The notes: a model not told the origin generated them from the letters alone. Shown: positions 42,766 to 52,168, numbered from the stretch's first letter. The stretch is 64,000 nt of DNA from Chelativorans sp. YIM 93263 (GCF_028767125.1 NZ_JAKCWP010000005.1:1-64000); one strand, 5' to 3'. A program made the numbers and translations.

Positions 42766-44421
42766 CTAGTTGGACGGCATCTTGACTGCGAAATTTCCAG
42801 CCCGGAAATCCATCGACTGAAGGCCTGACCAATGCCAGTCGATGTCGGCCCGCTTGCCGTAGAATATCGCGTTCTGGTGCATCACCGTGTAGGCGGGGTC
42901 TTCCCGTTCAGCGATTTCAAGCATGCGCTTGAAGGTGTCACGGCGTACTTCAAGATCGACTGTGGTTTCGAGCTTGATGCAGAGTTCGTTGAACTCTTCA
43001 TTCGTCCATTCGCCGATCTGCTGCTGCTGACCGTTCTGGCAATGCTGGTTCACGATCGAGGCAACCGGATCCGGGAAGGGAGCCGAGTTCGACCAGTCGC
43101 GCAGCATGCGCGGGCCGCTCTCTTTGTCCATGATCTGCTGCCAATTCTCCTTCATATCGAGCTCGACATTCAGACCGACCTGGCGGAAGGATTCAGCCAA
43201 AAGCTGCGCATTGGTCACCTGGTTGGTGTAGTAGTTGTTCAGCACACGGAAGGTGATCGGTTCACCGTCGTAGCCGGCTTCCTGAACAAGCTTGCGCGCT
43301 TTCTCCGGATCATATTCGGGCACGGTCCAGTCGGCGATATACATATCGCCGTAATATTCCCACTGCAGACCGGCCGGCACCTTGGTACGCCCGCCCCATA
43401 GGGCTTCAACGATTGCCTCGCGATCGATGGCGTGTGTCATCGCCTGGCGAATGCGCGGATCCTGCATAGGACCATTGTTCTTGTCGAATACGAGCAGGCG
43501 GTGATTGGTGATTGGACCGCCGACGACTTCATACTTGTCCTGGTCGTCAACCGTCTTGATCTGGTCCGGCGGTACATCGGTGATGAAGTCGTATTCGCCG
43601 GAAAGAAGCCCGTTTACACGACTTGCGATCTCCGGAACGACGACAAAGCGAAGTTCCTGAATCGGAGGCTTCCCGCCCCAGTATTCGTCATGGGCTTCGA
43701 GAACCAGCACATTGTCCGGCTTGAATTCCTTGACCTTATAGGGGCCGGTGCCGACAGGCTTGCGCGCGAAATCGTACCAGGTTTCGGCTTCTCGATAGGC
43801 TCGCTCGCTGAGGATTTCGGCACCATAACGCGAGATGCGGCCTTCAAGCGTGGGATCGGGCACTTTCGAGATGAAACGCACCGTCATGTTGTCGACCTTC
43901 TCGACACGGTCGAGATTGGGCCAGGCGCGCGCTGCGACCGCTGCGACTTCCGGCGGCGGCACCTTGCCTTCGCCACTCACGGCAGAACGGGTGAAAAGCT
44001 CCTTGCCCTCACCCTGCGCCGCAACCTGCTCGGGCAACGTGCCGAAGCGCTCGTCGGAGAATGTGAAGACCACATCATCGGCCGTCATAACATCGCCATT
44101 GTGAAACTTGACGTCTTCGCGGAGTTTCAGTTCCACAGTCTTGTCATCGATCCGCTTCCATTCGGTGGCAAGCCCGGGCTTCTGCGGCAGATCGGGCTTT
44201 TGGCGCTCATAGTCGATGAGCGTCTCATAGATCGAGTAGAAGACGCGTGCGCCGACATTCGACTGCTCACGCAGAACGTCGAGCGCGCCGGCATTGACAA
44301 TCTGCTGAACGGCAACGGTGACGTTCGGCCGTTCCTCGGCCATGGATGGCGTGGTAAAAAGCGTCGATGCGGCGAGTGCGCCGGCGAGCAGATAGGCTAT
44401 GCGTCTCTTCGACAGGCTCAT
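42766..44421 (-). CDS. ABC transporter substrate-binding protein, family 5
   Basis: A 551-residue periplasmic protein with a signal peptide (RIAYLLAGALAASTLFTTPS-MA). Features of the dipeptide/oligopeptide-binding family are FYSIYETLIDYERQKPDLPQ, KLREDVKFHNGDVMTADDVV and KPVGTGPYKVKEFKPDNVLV. First gene of the operon that continues with DppD, DppF, DppB, DppC and an isomerase. Family 5 proteins bind peptides but also sugars and opines; the epimerase suggests a sugar-containing ligand. Confidence 0.92.
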   Translation of the reverse strand: MSLSKRRIAYLLAGALAASTLFTTPSMAEERPNVTVAVQQIVNAGALDVLREQSNVGARVFYSIYETLIDYERQKPDLPQKPGLATEWKRIDDKTVELKLREDVKFHNGDVMTADDVVFTFSDERFGTLPEQVAAQGEGKELFTRSAVSGEGKVPPPEVAAVAARAWPNLDRVEKVDNMTVRFISKVPDPTLEGRISRYGAEILSERAYREAETWYDFARKPVGTGPYKVKEFKPDNVLVLEAHDEYWGGKPPIQELRFVVVPEIASRVNGLLSGEYDFITDVPPDQIKTVDDQDKYEVVGGPITNHRLLVFDKNNGPMQDPRIRQAMTHAIDREAIVEALWGGRTKVPAGLQWEYYGDMYIADWTVPEYDPEKARKLVQEAGYDGEPITFRVLNNYYTNQVTNAQLLAESFRQVGLNVELDMKENWQQIMDKESGPRMLRDWSNSAPFPDPVASIVNQHCQNGQQQQIGEWTNEEFNELCIKLETTVDLEVRRDTFKRMLEIAEREDPAYTVMHQNAIFYGKRADIDWHWSGLQSMDFRAGNFAVKMPSN

Positions 44422-44966
44422 GGCTTGGCCCCTTTCCAGACATGTTTCGGGATGCCCGCCGTCACGCTACATCGCCTGGCAGCGGCTGGATCACACGAAA
44501 GGTCTAGGGACGTGCCGTGTCGCTTACGCTTCAGCCATGTGAAAGATGCGTGACTGTGCATAAGCCGCGAAAATCGATAAGGGCCGCAGGCTTGGCTCCC
44601 GGATACAATTTGCTGTCACATTCGCTCCGGTGCGCATAGCTGCAAGTACAGCCCTGAGCCCGAGCGAAAGCAGGCGCTTACCGTGAGCACACGCCGAAGG
44701 CGGCCTTGCAGGACTGGATGTAGTCGGCTGTCTTCGATTGGGTGATGTGTCGCCATAATGCAAGCAGCGAGAGGCCGTGTCCGTTCAGCGGATGGAAATT
44801 CTGACCGGGACTGGCCGGCGGCGCGGCTTTCGCGCGCGGTGAAGGGCGGATCGTTTTGGAGATGCTGGCGGGGCCGCTCGCTGCTGTAGCGCGAGCGGCC
44901 GAGATGCAGGCTGGGCGGTCTGCGCAAAACGTCGCCTTGCAAGCTGCGGCCGCTGCGGAATTTTCA
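44422..44966. other. intergenic stretch without recognised gene
   Basis: About 540 bases between the binding-protein gene and the CMD-like gene. It must contain the ABC operon promoter near 44430-44550. No protein-like frame was recognised. Confidence 0.45.
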
Positions 44967-45374
44967 TCATGCAGGCGCGTGGCCGTCAGGTTCCTCGCAC
45001 GCCGCGAAGGCCCGCTTGGCGGCAAACAGGCCATTGAGTGCTGCTGGAAATCCTGCATAGACCGACATTTGCATCAGGACCTCCACAATTTCTTCTCGGG
45101 TGAGACCGCAATTCAGCCCCGCTCGGATATGCACTTCGAGTTGCGGCGTGGCGTTGCCGAGTGCGCAGAGAGCCGCAATTGTGGCAATCTCGCGCTCGCG
45201 CAGACCAAGACCCGGGCGCGACATGATATCACCGAACGGATACTCAAAGAGATAATCCGCAAAGTCAGGGGCGATGTCTGCAAGTGAGTCGATGACCGCC
45301 TGACCAGCGCTCCCATCGATCTGCTGCAGCATGCGGCGGCCGCGCTCCAGCCGCGTTTCGGTCTGTTGAGTCAT
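44967..45374 (-). CDS. carboxymuconolactone decarboxylase family protein
   Basis: A 135-residue helical protein starting MTQQTETRLERGRRMLQQID, with GGAGACGGAG just before the ATG. The CMD core is complete: PGLGLREREIATIAALCALG, LEVHIRAGLNCGLTREEIVE, VLMQMSVYAGFPAALNGL. There is no AhpD-type CxxC, so it belongs to the CMD-proper branch rather than the peroxidase branch. The true substrate need not be carboxymuconolactone. It stands before an Atu4866-like gene on the same strand, 82 bases after it. Confidence 0.88.
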   Translation of the reverse strand: MTQQTETRLERGRRMLQQIDGSAGQAVIDSLADIAPDFADYLFEYPFGDIMSRPGLGLREREIATIAALCALGNATPQLEVHIRAGLNCGLTREEIVEVLMQMSVYAGFPAALNGLFAAKRAFAACEEPDGHAPA

Positions 45375-45456
45375 ACTCCGTCTCCTTTTCACAAAGTCAT
45401 GTTTCCGCATTCGACCGGGCTGAGGCTTTGCGTCGCCTCAGCCCGTGAGCACGGAC

Positions 45457-45705
45457 CTACCGGCGGAACAGGATCATTCCTGCGTGATGCAGAACCCCGT
45501 CGATGAAATCGCCGTCCGCAGTAAATCCGGTGTCGTCCCAATATTCGATGTGGTTGCCGGTTACCTCATAGCGGCCCTGATAGGCGCGCTCGCGTGTGCC
45601 GCGCGCCTCAACATAGCGGCCGTTCGGCAACAACTCGTGACGGATGCGTCCATCGGCGGTCATCCACATGCCGACATAGGGATGAGGTGCAGCAGCGTCG
45701 GTCAT
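45457..45705 (-). CDS. Atu4866-domain protein, 82 aa
   Basis: A small all-beta protein starting MTDAAAPHPYVGMWMTADGR. The family text is complete: GMWMTADGRIRHELLPNGRY, RAYQGRYEVTGNHIEYWDD, TGFTADGDFIDGVLHHAGM. These small domains resemble calycin-like ligand-binding barrels. It overlaps the upstream NTF2-like gene stop by four bases, so the two are translated together. No catalytic residue is evident. Confidence 0.82.
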   Translation of the reverse strand: MTDAAAPHPYVGMWMTADGRIRHELLPNGRYVEARGTRERAYQGRYEVTGNHIEYWDDTGFTADGDFIDGVLHHAGMILFRR

Positions 45706-46250
45706 TCCGCCGCCCCCGTCTGTCGGTAGTAGTGGGCGATCTCCTCTGGCTCGACCACCCAGGCGTAATTGAGTTCGTGCCGGATCTTCCAGACACCCTG
45801 CGTGCACACCCAGCCAAGCTGCGACCGTCCGTCAAAGGCGATGATTGCGCCATCCAGCCGGTCAATACGGCCGACGAAACCCAATGTTGTCGATGCGACG
45901 CTGTCGCTGACGATCTGATCGTTGCCTCCCGTCAGGGCATGGAGGATCGAGCGCGCGCCGTTCTGCAGGTCTTCCCAGTTCGCGCCGTAGATGGCGGCGT
46001 TGTCGAAAAGCTGGGTCTCGCCGGGCGCGAAATTGTCGTAAAAGACGCCGTCCTGGCTCTCGAGATCGTAGTAGCGGTTCATCTCCTCGGCGAAGATAAA
46101 TTCAGGATCGCCTTCGGTGCGCTCCCAGCCTTCCATCATCCACGCTTCGTGCAACGCCATGGGGGCGTTTTCTCCCTGCTGCGGGCAGGTCTGCGCGGCG
46201 ACAGGTGTTGCGGCCACTATGAGGGCCGCTGAAAAAAAGGTGATCTTCAT
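45702..46250 (-). CDS. secreted NTF2/SnoaL-like protein, 182 aa
   Basis: The signal peptide KITFFSAALIVAATPVAA-QT precedes a domain with NTF2-like (cone-shaped) features: EEMNRYYDLESQDGVFYDNF, LFDNAAIYGANWEDLQNGA and WVCTQGVWKIRHELNYAWVV. The LDGAIIAFDGRSQLGWV strand pair is usual for SnoaL-like folds. It is periplasmic if the signal is used, while its partner, the Atu4866-like protein, lacks a signal. A LysR regulator is encoded divergently. Confidence 0.72.
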   Translation of the reverse strand: MKITFFSAALIVAATPVAAQTCPQQGENAPMALHEAWMMEGWERTEGDPEFIFAEEMNRYYDLESQDGVFYDNFAPGETQLFDNAAIYGANWEDLQNGARSILHALTGGNDQIVSDSVASTTLGFVGRIDRLDGAIIAFDGRSQLGWVCTQGVWKIRHELNYAWVVEPEEIAHYYRQTGAAE

Positions 46251-46412
46251 AAGTTAGCTCTCCTGAAGTCGAATGACGATTGCCGCGATGCTCTCGTGTG
46301 CCGGATGGATGATCCGGTTTCGATTTGCGCTCGCAGAAGAAAGATGGACTTCTTTCGCTGTCGCCGGTATCCACCTATTATTGAACTCGCTGATTAGCTG
46401 CGCTGGACAATC

Positions 46413-47297
46413 GTGATCGACCAGAATCTCTTGCCCCTGTTCCTGGCCGTGGCCGAGGAGGACAATTTCCGAGCCGCGGCGGACCGGCTCGGGGTGACAC
46501 GCTCTGCCGTCAGTCAGGGGATCCGCAGGCTCGAGGACGGACTAGGCGCAGCGCTCGTGGTGCGGACCACGCGCGCGGTTCGGCTCACCGAAGCAGGAGA
46601 ACGCCTGCACGAGGCGATCTCCCGACCTTACGCGGACATTCAGGCGGCGCTGGAAGCTGTCAACGGTAGCGATGCACCGCGCGGCCACCTGCGCATAGCA
46701 GTGACCTCTATCGCAGAGCATGTCCTTTCCGGGCCATTCATCGCTGCTTTCGCGACTGCTTTTCCCAACGTGACGATCGATGTCACCGTTACTGACGAGG
46801 AATTCGACATCGTCGGCGCCGGGTTCGATGCCGGCGTACGCCTTGGAGAGGTGATCGAGCAGGACATGGTTGCCGTTCCGATCACCGGAGACCAACGCGA
46901 GGCCGTTGTCGCCTCTCCCGCCTATCTTGCCGCGCATGGGACGCCGGAGCATCCGAGTGACCTCGTACGCCATCACTGCATTGGCTGGCGGCCCGCGCCG
47001 CAGGTCGCGCCCTATCGGTGGGAGTTCGAGAAGGATGGCGTACCATTCGACGTTGCAGTCGAGCCCCAGATCACGACCAACGATCTCTGGTTCATGCTGC
47101 GCAGCGCCCTTGCCGGCGCGGGGATAACCTTCGCGACCGAAGAAACATTCCGCCCATTCATCAAGTCAGGCCAACTGATCTCGCTTCTCGAGCGCTATCT
47201 GCCACCTTTCCCGGGCTTCTACCTGTACTTTCCGCAGCGCCGAAATATGGCTCCGAAGCTTCGGGCTTTGATCGATCACGCGCGGAGTTTCCGATAG
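46413..47297 (+). CDS. LysR-family transcriptional regulator
   Basis: A 294-residue LysR protein from a GTG start. The winged helix is clear (LLPLFLAVAEEDNFRAAADR, LGVTRSAVSQGIRRLEDGLG, about 6-46). The effector domain contains RGHLRIAVTSIAEHVLSGPF and the usual FDAGVRLGEVIEQDMVAVPI. It is of the CrgA-like branch by this text. It probably controls the divergent NTF2-like/Atu4866/CMD genes, with 162 bases of shared promoter. Confidence 0.9.
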   Translation: MIDQNLLPLFLAVAEEDNFRAAADRLGVTRSAVSQGIRRLEDGLGAALVVRTTRAVRLTEAGERLHEAISRPYADIQAALEAVNGSDAPRGHLRIAVTSIAEHVLSGPFIAAFATAFPNVTIDVTVTDEEFDIVGAGFDAGVRLGEVIEQDMVAVPITGDQREAVVASPAYLAAHGTPEHPSDLVRHHCIGWRPAPQVAPYRWEFEKDGVPFDVAVEPQITTNDLWFMLRSALAGAGITFATEETFRPFIKSGQLISLLERYLPPFPGFYLYFPQRRNMAPKLRALIDHARSFR

Positions 47298-47473
47298 AAG
47301 CTAAGTGCGCGACATTGCTTCGTTCCGGGAGAGCAATTCGGGGCCTGTAGCGTATGAATGGTGGGTGTGGGGATCGACGCAGCGGCTCCTCCGCTACCAT
47401 AGATCCCCATATTCATGAGGGCAGTTTGAACAGTATTTTCGGTCCCTGCACACAGAGGCTTGGTTGATACTCG

Positions 47474-47512
47474 TTGCACAATAGGTCCAACGATATTGGA
47501 CCTATTGTGCAA
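47474..47512. repeat. perfect inverted repeat, 17-bp arms
   Basis: TTGCACAATAGGTCCAA (47474-47490) and TTGGACCTATTGTGCAA (47496-47512) around CGATA. There is no T-tract on either side, so a simple terminator is not obvious. It could be an operator, a REP-like unit or an element end. Confidence 0.85.
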
Positions 47513-47589
47513 ACCAGTCGAATTCGGTGGTTTGGGGAGCGTCGTAAAGTTATTGGCTATGGGCAGCAATCACTGTTCGGTTCAGCGCT

Positions 47590-47790
47590 CACGCTGCGGT
47601 GACGCACGCGATATTGTTACAAATCTGCATGGCGGCGCTACGCAGGTCGCGATGGTCGCAGATGACAGAAAGTGGAACAGGTTGGCGATCTGGTCGTGGA
47701 TGGAGACGAAACGCTGAAGCTGGAGTGCTGAAGCGTTCCGTGAACCGTTTCCGTCGCAGAGTCGGCTGTTGCGAATTTTTCCGCTCGGTT
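47590..47790 (-). mobile_element. probable IS6-type transposase 3' remnant
   Basis: Across frames the text reads RFTERFSTPASA, then QRFVSIHDQIANLFHF, then CDHRDLRSAAMQIC. That resembles the C-terminus of IS6-family transposases (RFxSxxxAQRFLSIHDxIANLFHxRR...). The catalytic DDE part is missing and frames are broken. Too short for certainty. Confidence 0.4.
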
Positions 47791-47833
47791 TTTGAGACCG
47801 CCTACCAACTAGCATCGGGGCGTGCACCACGCG

Positions 47834-49852
47834 TTATCTTTGGATGCGGGCGCTGATCGCGCTCGGGGTGACGAGCGGACTCGAGGAGGGTCGAGGCCGT
47901 TTGGCGGTGGTCTTGTTGCTCCAGAAGCGATTTGCAGGAGAGGGGCGGCCTACGTGGAAACCTTGGACCTGATATATGCCGAACTCCCGCAGAAGCGACA
48001 TTTGCTCCTTGCTCTCCACACCTTCGACCAGGATTTTGTATCCGCGATTTCGCAGAAGGCCGACAATATCCTGGAGCATTGCCTTGCCCCTCGGGAAATC
48101 GCAGTCGTGAAGAAACGAACGATCGACTTTCACGGTATCGAAGTCGATCAGACGAAGCCAGGAAAGCCCGGCGAATCCGGTACCAAAATCGTCGAGCCAA
48201 ATCCTGATTCCCAACAGTTTGAGATCGATGATGCAACGAAGTATGTCCGAATGCATCTCCATCTCGAGCCCTTCGGTAATCTCGAAGGCTAACCTGCTGC
48301 CGTCGATCCCTGTCTCTTTCAGGATGGCCGCAACGGAACTAGCAAAACCGGGTGCCTTGAGCTGAACTGGTGAGACGTTTACGCTGACGACAGGAACGTG
48401 GTTATCCACCAGGAGTTCACAGCACACCGTCCGGATTGCCCAGCGTCCCAGTTCCAGGATTGCGCCGGACCGCTCGGCGACAGGAATAAACAGGCTTGGC
48501 GGAACGGCCGTGCCGTCCAGCATCTTGAGCCGCATGAGCGCTTCGACAGCGTCGACTTGACCTGTTTTGACGTTCAGGATGGGCTGATAAACGAGTGAGA
48601 CGAGATCCTGCGCGACCGCGATCTTCAGCAAAGCAGCGATATTCTCGCGCTCGTCACAGGTGTCAGGATCGTTTGGATCGAACAACCGGACGCAATTCCG
48701 CCCGGTCGCCTTAGCTAGATACAGCGCACGATCGGCTTCATGGATTATTTTTTCCAGCTTTGTGCCGATCTGATCCCTCGTAAACGAGGCGCCGATGCTC
48801 ACCGTGACAATCGACAAGCCGTCATGTCGTTGCTCATGGGGCAAAGCCAGCTCTTCCACGGTGCGGCGAATAGCCTCAGCGAAGCGCGCAATCTCTTCGC
48901 GCTCGTTTACGCGAGCCAGGACGATAAACTCTTCACCGCCATAGCGCCCGATCGAACCATCATACCGGGCTGTCGCGTCTCTAAGGGCATTTGCAACATG
49001 CGCAATACAGCGATCGCCCTCTTGATGGCCGTAGTGGTCGTTGAACTTCTTAAAGAAGTCGATGTCGATGAGAATTGCTACGAAACTCTTGCCGAACCGC
49101 TGCCAGTCGTCCCAGTGGTCTCGCAGCTTCTCGTCCACGGCTCGCCGATTTTCCAGGCCCGTCAACGGGTCTGTTCTTGATAGTCTCAGCAAGGCCTGCC
49201 CGCGTTCTGTTGCCTCCTTCTGCATGAATTTGGCCTCAAGCGCGTTCAGAAAGACCTTATAGCGCTCCCTGTTCAGACTCCAGTTCACATATGAGGTGAA
49301 GGCGAAGCATGACAGGTAAAAAGTCCCGAAGGCGATCTGATACGAGGGATCTTCTGGATAGAAGGTCATCATCGCCACAACAAAAGCTGCCAGGACAAGC
49401 CCAGAAGTGACGAGCGACAAGAGAAATCTGAAACTGAAGAAAAGGTTAGCGCTCATCATGAAAATGGCTCCGAAGACCATGTAGTATGACATCGTCTCGG
49501 TATGTTTTGTCATGATCGAGGGGGCGAGCCAGCTCAAATATGCCAGGAAGACCGCGGCGGCGGCGGTTCGATCCAACCACTTCGAGTTGGTGTTCTCGAA
49601 GAACAGCAGTTCGAAGATCGCCAGGAAAGTCACACCGAACATGAAGCGCGCTGCGATCGTGTGGGCCGCTACGTCGGGGATCAGCAATATGTCTGTGATC
49701 GAGAACAGCATGTAGACGGCAAAGCCTGCCCAGACGCCCGGTCTGGTTGTCTTCGTGCGATTTTCCTCACGATGTTCCTGATAGAGAACGCGAAGCTCAT
49801 CCTGCGACTTGTGCCTCTGAGGCAGGTCTGTCTCGACAAGATCACTCGGCAT
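47834..49852 (-). CDS. membrane GGDEF-EAL protein (cyclic-di-GMP synthase/phosphodiesterase)
   Basis: The start MPSDLVETDLPQRHKSQDEL is used; the frame stays open further upstream. About 672 residues: six membrane helices (about 38-200), then a GGDEF domain (SRTDPLTGLENRR, RYGGEEF) and an EAL domain (AVEALMRL, NVSPVQL, LDDFGTGFAGLSWL, LVEGVES). Both active sites look intact. The inhibitory I-site before RYGGEEF reads RYDG where RxxD is expected, so product inhibition may be lost. It is divergent from a methyltransferase-like gene. It probably tunes biofilm or motility through cyclic-di-GMP. Confidence 0.92.
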   Translation of the reverse strand: MPSDLVETDLPQRHKSQDELRVLYQEHREENRTKTTRPGVWAGFAVYMLFSITDILLIPDVAAHTIAARFMFGVTFLAIFELLFFENTNSKWLDRTAAAAVFLAYLSWLAPSIMTKHTETMSYYMVFGAIFMMSANLFFSFRFLLSLVTSGLVLAAFVVAMMTFYPEDPSYQIAFGTFYLSCFAFTSYVNWSLNRERYKVFLNALEAKFMQKEATERGQALLRLSRTDPLTGLENRRAVDEKLRDHWDDWQRFGKSFVAILIDIDFFKKFNDHYGHQEGDRCIAHVANALRDATARYDGSIGRYGGEEFIVLARVNEREEIARFAEAIRRTVEELALPHEQRHDGLSIVTVSIGASFTRDQIGTKLEKIIHEADRALYLAKATGRNCVRLFDPNDPDTCDERENIAALLKIAVAQDLVSLVYQPILNVKTGQVDAVEALMRLKMLDGTAVPPSLFIPVAERSGAILELGRWAIRTVCCELLVDNHVPVVSVNVSPVQLKAPGFASSVAAILKETGIDGSRLAFEITEGLEMEMHSDILRCIIDLKLLGIRIWLDDFGTGFAGLSWLRLIDFDTVKVDRSFLHDCDFPRGKAMLQDIVGLLRNRGYKILVEGVESKEQMSLLREFGIYQVQGFHVGRPSPANRFWSNKTTAKRPRPSSSPLVTPSAISARIQR

Positions 49853-50132
49853 ATCGATCTCGGATTGATCTAGCGGATTGCCCGGTGCAGCGCGAACATA
49901 TGCTGCTTTTCGCTTTGCGGACGCCCTGCCTCGTCCGGACCAACCCTGCTCGGCCCGCTGCAAGCGATAATAGCGGATCGGCCCTTTACGGATTGTTATG
50001 CGACACCCGGTCAATTTTACTTAAACTTGACCGGCCGCCAAGCATACCGCGATTTTCGCCCTTTCATTCTCTGGCACAACTTCTGATCTGCCTGTATGGT
50101 TAACAAATTGTTAACGGCCGAGGGGGCAGAGC

Positions 50133-51173
50133 ATGAGTCAGATCGCGTTCGATGGGGAAAGCCTAATTACACCTGATGCGATGGCGAATGCGCGCACTCC
50201 GTCGCATGCCCACCGGCACGATCAAGACTTCGAGACCGGCAAGGCCGAACTCGCATTGATCCTGGGCATTGCTCTGCAGCAGTTCGACAACGGCAGAGAC
50301 CCGGCGGCGATCGTCCATCGCGCCAACGTCGCTTTGCACAATCTGCGTGACAAATCGCACCCGGCCGTATGGCAGGCGCTGGTTCCGATCGCCCAGATCC
50401 ATCCTGTCTCGGAGTTCTTCCATCAGGATCCTTTCATGCGGTGGTCCTTCAAAAAGCCTAGAGGCTATTCCGGCGACGCCCATCTGCTGGACTTCATTTA
50501 CGGTCATCCGAGCGTTGCCGATGAGATCGCCAACGCCTCCTCAATTGGCAAAGCGCTTTACTACGGCTACACGAGGGACGCGCCCTCGGCGGCGGCCGTG
50601 AGGGAGCGGCGCGATCTGCTGACGCGGCATGTAGACCTGATCGCGTCACTGCGCGGGCTTGAGACTGAAATTCTTGCGATCGCCGGCGGGCACCTGCGCG
50701 AAGCGGAGCATTCGATTGCTCTGCGGGAAAAGCGCATCAAGCGGTGGGTCGCGCTTGATCAGGATTCCTTGAGCGTCGAATCGGTCGCGCGTGACTTTCA
50801 GGAGACTTGCGTCGAGGCGATCGACGGCTCGGTTCGCGGCCTGCTTACTGGTGCCTACAATCTCGGCCAGTTCGACTTCATCTACTCTGCAGGACTTTAC
50901 GACTACCTTTCCGAGAGGGTTGCCGTGAAGCTCACACAGATTTGCCTGCAAATGTTGAAGCCGGGCGGGGTCTTCCTTTTTGCCAATTTCACCACGGAGA
51001 TGAGCGACGACGGCTTTCTGGAAACACTCATGAACTGGGCTTTGCTTCAGCGGTCGGAAGCGGACATGTGGAGGATCGTCAATGCCAGCGTCGACCGAGA
51101 CGCTGTGGAGGCGAAGATGCATTTCGGCGCAAATCGGAACATCATTTACTGCACTCTTGCGAAACACGCCTAA
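50133..51173 (+). CDS. SAM-dependent methyltransferase-like protein (EF/3-hydroxypalmitate methyl ester type)
   Basis: A 346-residue protein. The N-terminal half is helical and ends with the family block FKKPRGYSGDAHLLDFIYGH (about 106-125). The C-terminal half is a Rossmann methyltransferase with ETEILAIAGGHLREAE as the SAM strand, WVALDQD as the acidic strand end and FDFIYSAGLYDYLSERVAVK plus LKPGGVFLFANF. This text is that of proteins annotated as extracellular-factor (3-hydroxypalmitic acid methyl ester) biosynthesis methyltransferases. A signal-molecule role is therefore possible, but only inferred. Confidence 0.7.
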   Translation: MSQIAFDGESLITPDAMANARTPSHAHRHDQDFETGKAELALILGIALQQFDNGRDPAAIVHRANVALHNLRDKSHPAVWQALVPIAQIHPVSEFFHQDPFMRWSFKKPRGYSGDAHLLDFIYGHPSVADEIANASSIGKALYYGYTRDAPSAAAVRERRDLLTRHVDLIASLRGLETEILAIAGGHLREAEHSIALREKRIKRWVALDQDSLSVESVARDFQETCVEAIDGSVRGLLTGAYNLGQFDFIYSAGLYDYLSERVAVKLTQICLQMLKPGGVFLFANFTTEMSDDGFLETLMNWALLQRSEADMWRIVNASVDRDAVEAKMHFGANRNIIYCTLAKHA

Positions 51174-51271
51174 ACCAGCGCCGTCCTGTTGGCAGCTGAA
51201 GAATTAGTCGCAGCGCGCCGCGATAACGCGCCGCGACCGAACTCAGGCATGGGTGGAAGGCGTGCGGCTTG

Positions 51272-52168
51272 TTAGGCGTCTTTGGTCGATGAGTACCAGT
51301 CGGCGATCTCACCACCCTTGGCCAACCATACATCGTCGTGGGACGTGATGTATTTGAGAGCGCGGTCGAAATGCTTCGCGCGGTGTGGCTGTCCAATCAG
51401 GAAGGGATGAAGACAAAGCGACATAACGCGGCCGGTCGTCTTGCCATCAGTATAAAGCTGATCGAACTGGTCGCAGATCGCGTCGCCGAAATCCTTGCCA
51501 GACAAGCCTTGCTCCAAAAAGGCAGTATAGTCGTTCATCTCCGCCGAGTAGGGCATGGTAAGCATCCTGCCGGAACGCACGCGCATCTCGTAAGGCTGGT
51601 CGTCGTTGGTCCAGTCTGCCAGGTAGCGAATTCCGTGTTCTGCAAGGATGTCGGGCGTCTGGTGCGTTTCCGAAAGGGCGGGGCTGAGCCAACCTCGAGG
51701 CGCGGTTCCCGTCGCTTGCGTGATCGTGGACACCACCTCATGAACAATCTCGCGTTCCTCATCCTCCGGGATACCCGTGATCACGGAGGAATTGTTCATA
51801 CCATGCCCCATCCACTCCCAGTCGAGGGATTTGCCAGCCTCAATAATGCTCGGATAGTGAGCACAGGCATCTGAGTTTAGCGCGACGGTACCCTTTACAC
51901 CGTACTTCTCCATGATCTCCATCATGCGCCAGATCCCGACGCGCACGCCGTAGTCCCGCCATGCGTAGTTCAGGACGTCTGGCACGAAGCTGGTCGTCGA
52001 CTGAATGATCGAGCTCGATGGCCGATCGAATAAAAAATGCTCGATATTGGGGATGACCCACAATGCGACTCGCGCCCCGTCCGGCCACTCCAGTTTGGGG
52101 CGACTGGTAATCGGTGAATACGCAAAGCGATCATGTTCCTGCGGCGGCGTACCAACGGCATCAAGCAT
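51272..52168 (-). CDS. polysaccharide deacetylase-family protein (PuuE/allantoinase-like)
   Basis: The start MLDAVGTPPQEHDRFAYSPI gives 298 residues. NodB-homology blocks are present but in the divergent, allantoinase-like form: VALWVIPNIEHF, GTVALNSDACAHYP, WMGHGMNNSSVITGI (metal His), GWLSPALSETHQTPDIL and MSLCLHPFLIGQPHR. Family members hydrolyse allantoin or remove N-acyl groups. Its LysR neighbour is divergent and probably controls it. Confidence 0.82.
   Translation of the reverse strand: MLDAVGTPPQEHDRFAYSPITSRPKLEWPDGARVALWVIPNIEHFLFDRPSSSIIQSTTSFVPDVLNYAWRDYGVRVGIWRMMEIMEKYGVKGTVALNSDACAHYPSIIEAGKSLDWEWMGHGMNNSSVITGIPEDEEREIVHEVVSTITQATGTAPRGWLSPALSETHQTPDILAEHGIRYLADWTNDDQPYEMRVRSGRMLTMPYSAEMNDYTAFLEQGLSGKDFGDAICDQFDQLYTDGKTTGRVMSLCLHPFLIGQPHRAKHFDRALKYITSHDDVWLAKGGEIADWYSSTKDA

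Larger units (their letters stand above)
47298..47833. other. intergenic stretch with palindrome and IS debris
   Basis: No intact gene. It contains the 17-bp-arm hairpin at 47474-47512 and, on the minus strand at 47590-47790, text resembling an insertion-sequence transposase end; both are listed separately. Confidence 0.5.

Noticed and set aside
41663-44421. Assigning gene symbols dppABCDF to the ABC operon
   Set aside because: The family is clear but the isomerase context makes a dipeptide substrate doubtful.
43432-44553. 373-codon open frame on the + strand
   Set aside because: It lies fully antisense to the family-5 binding-protein gene and is a shadow of its codon usage.
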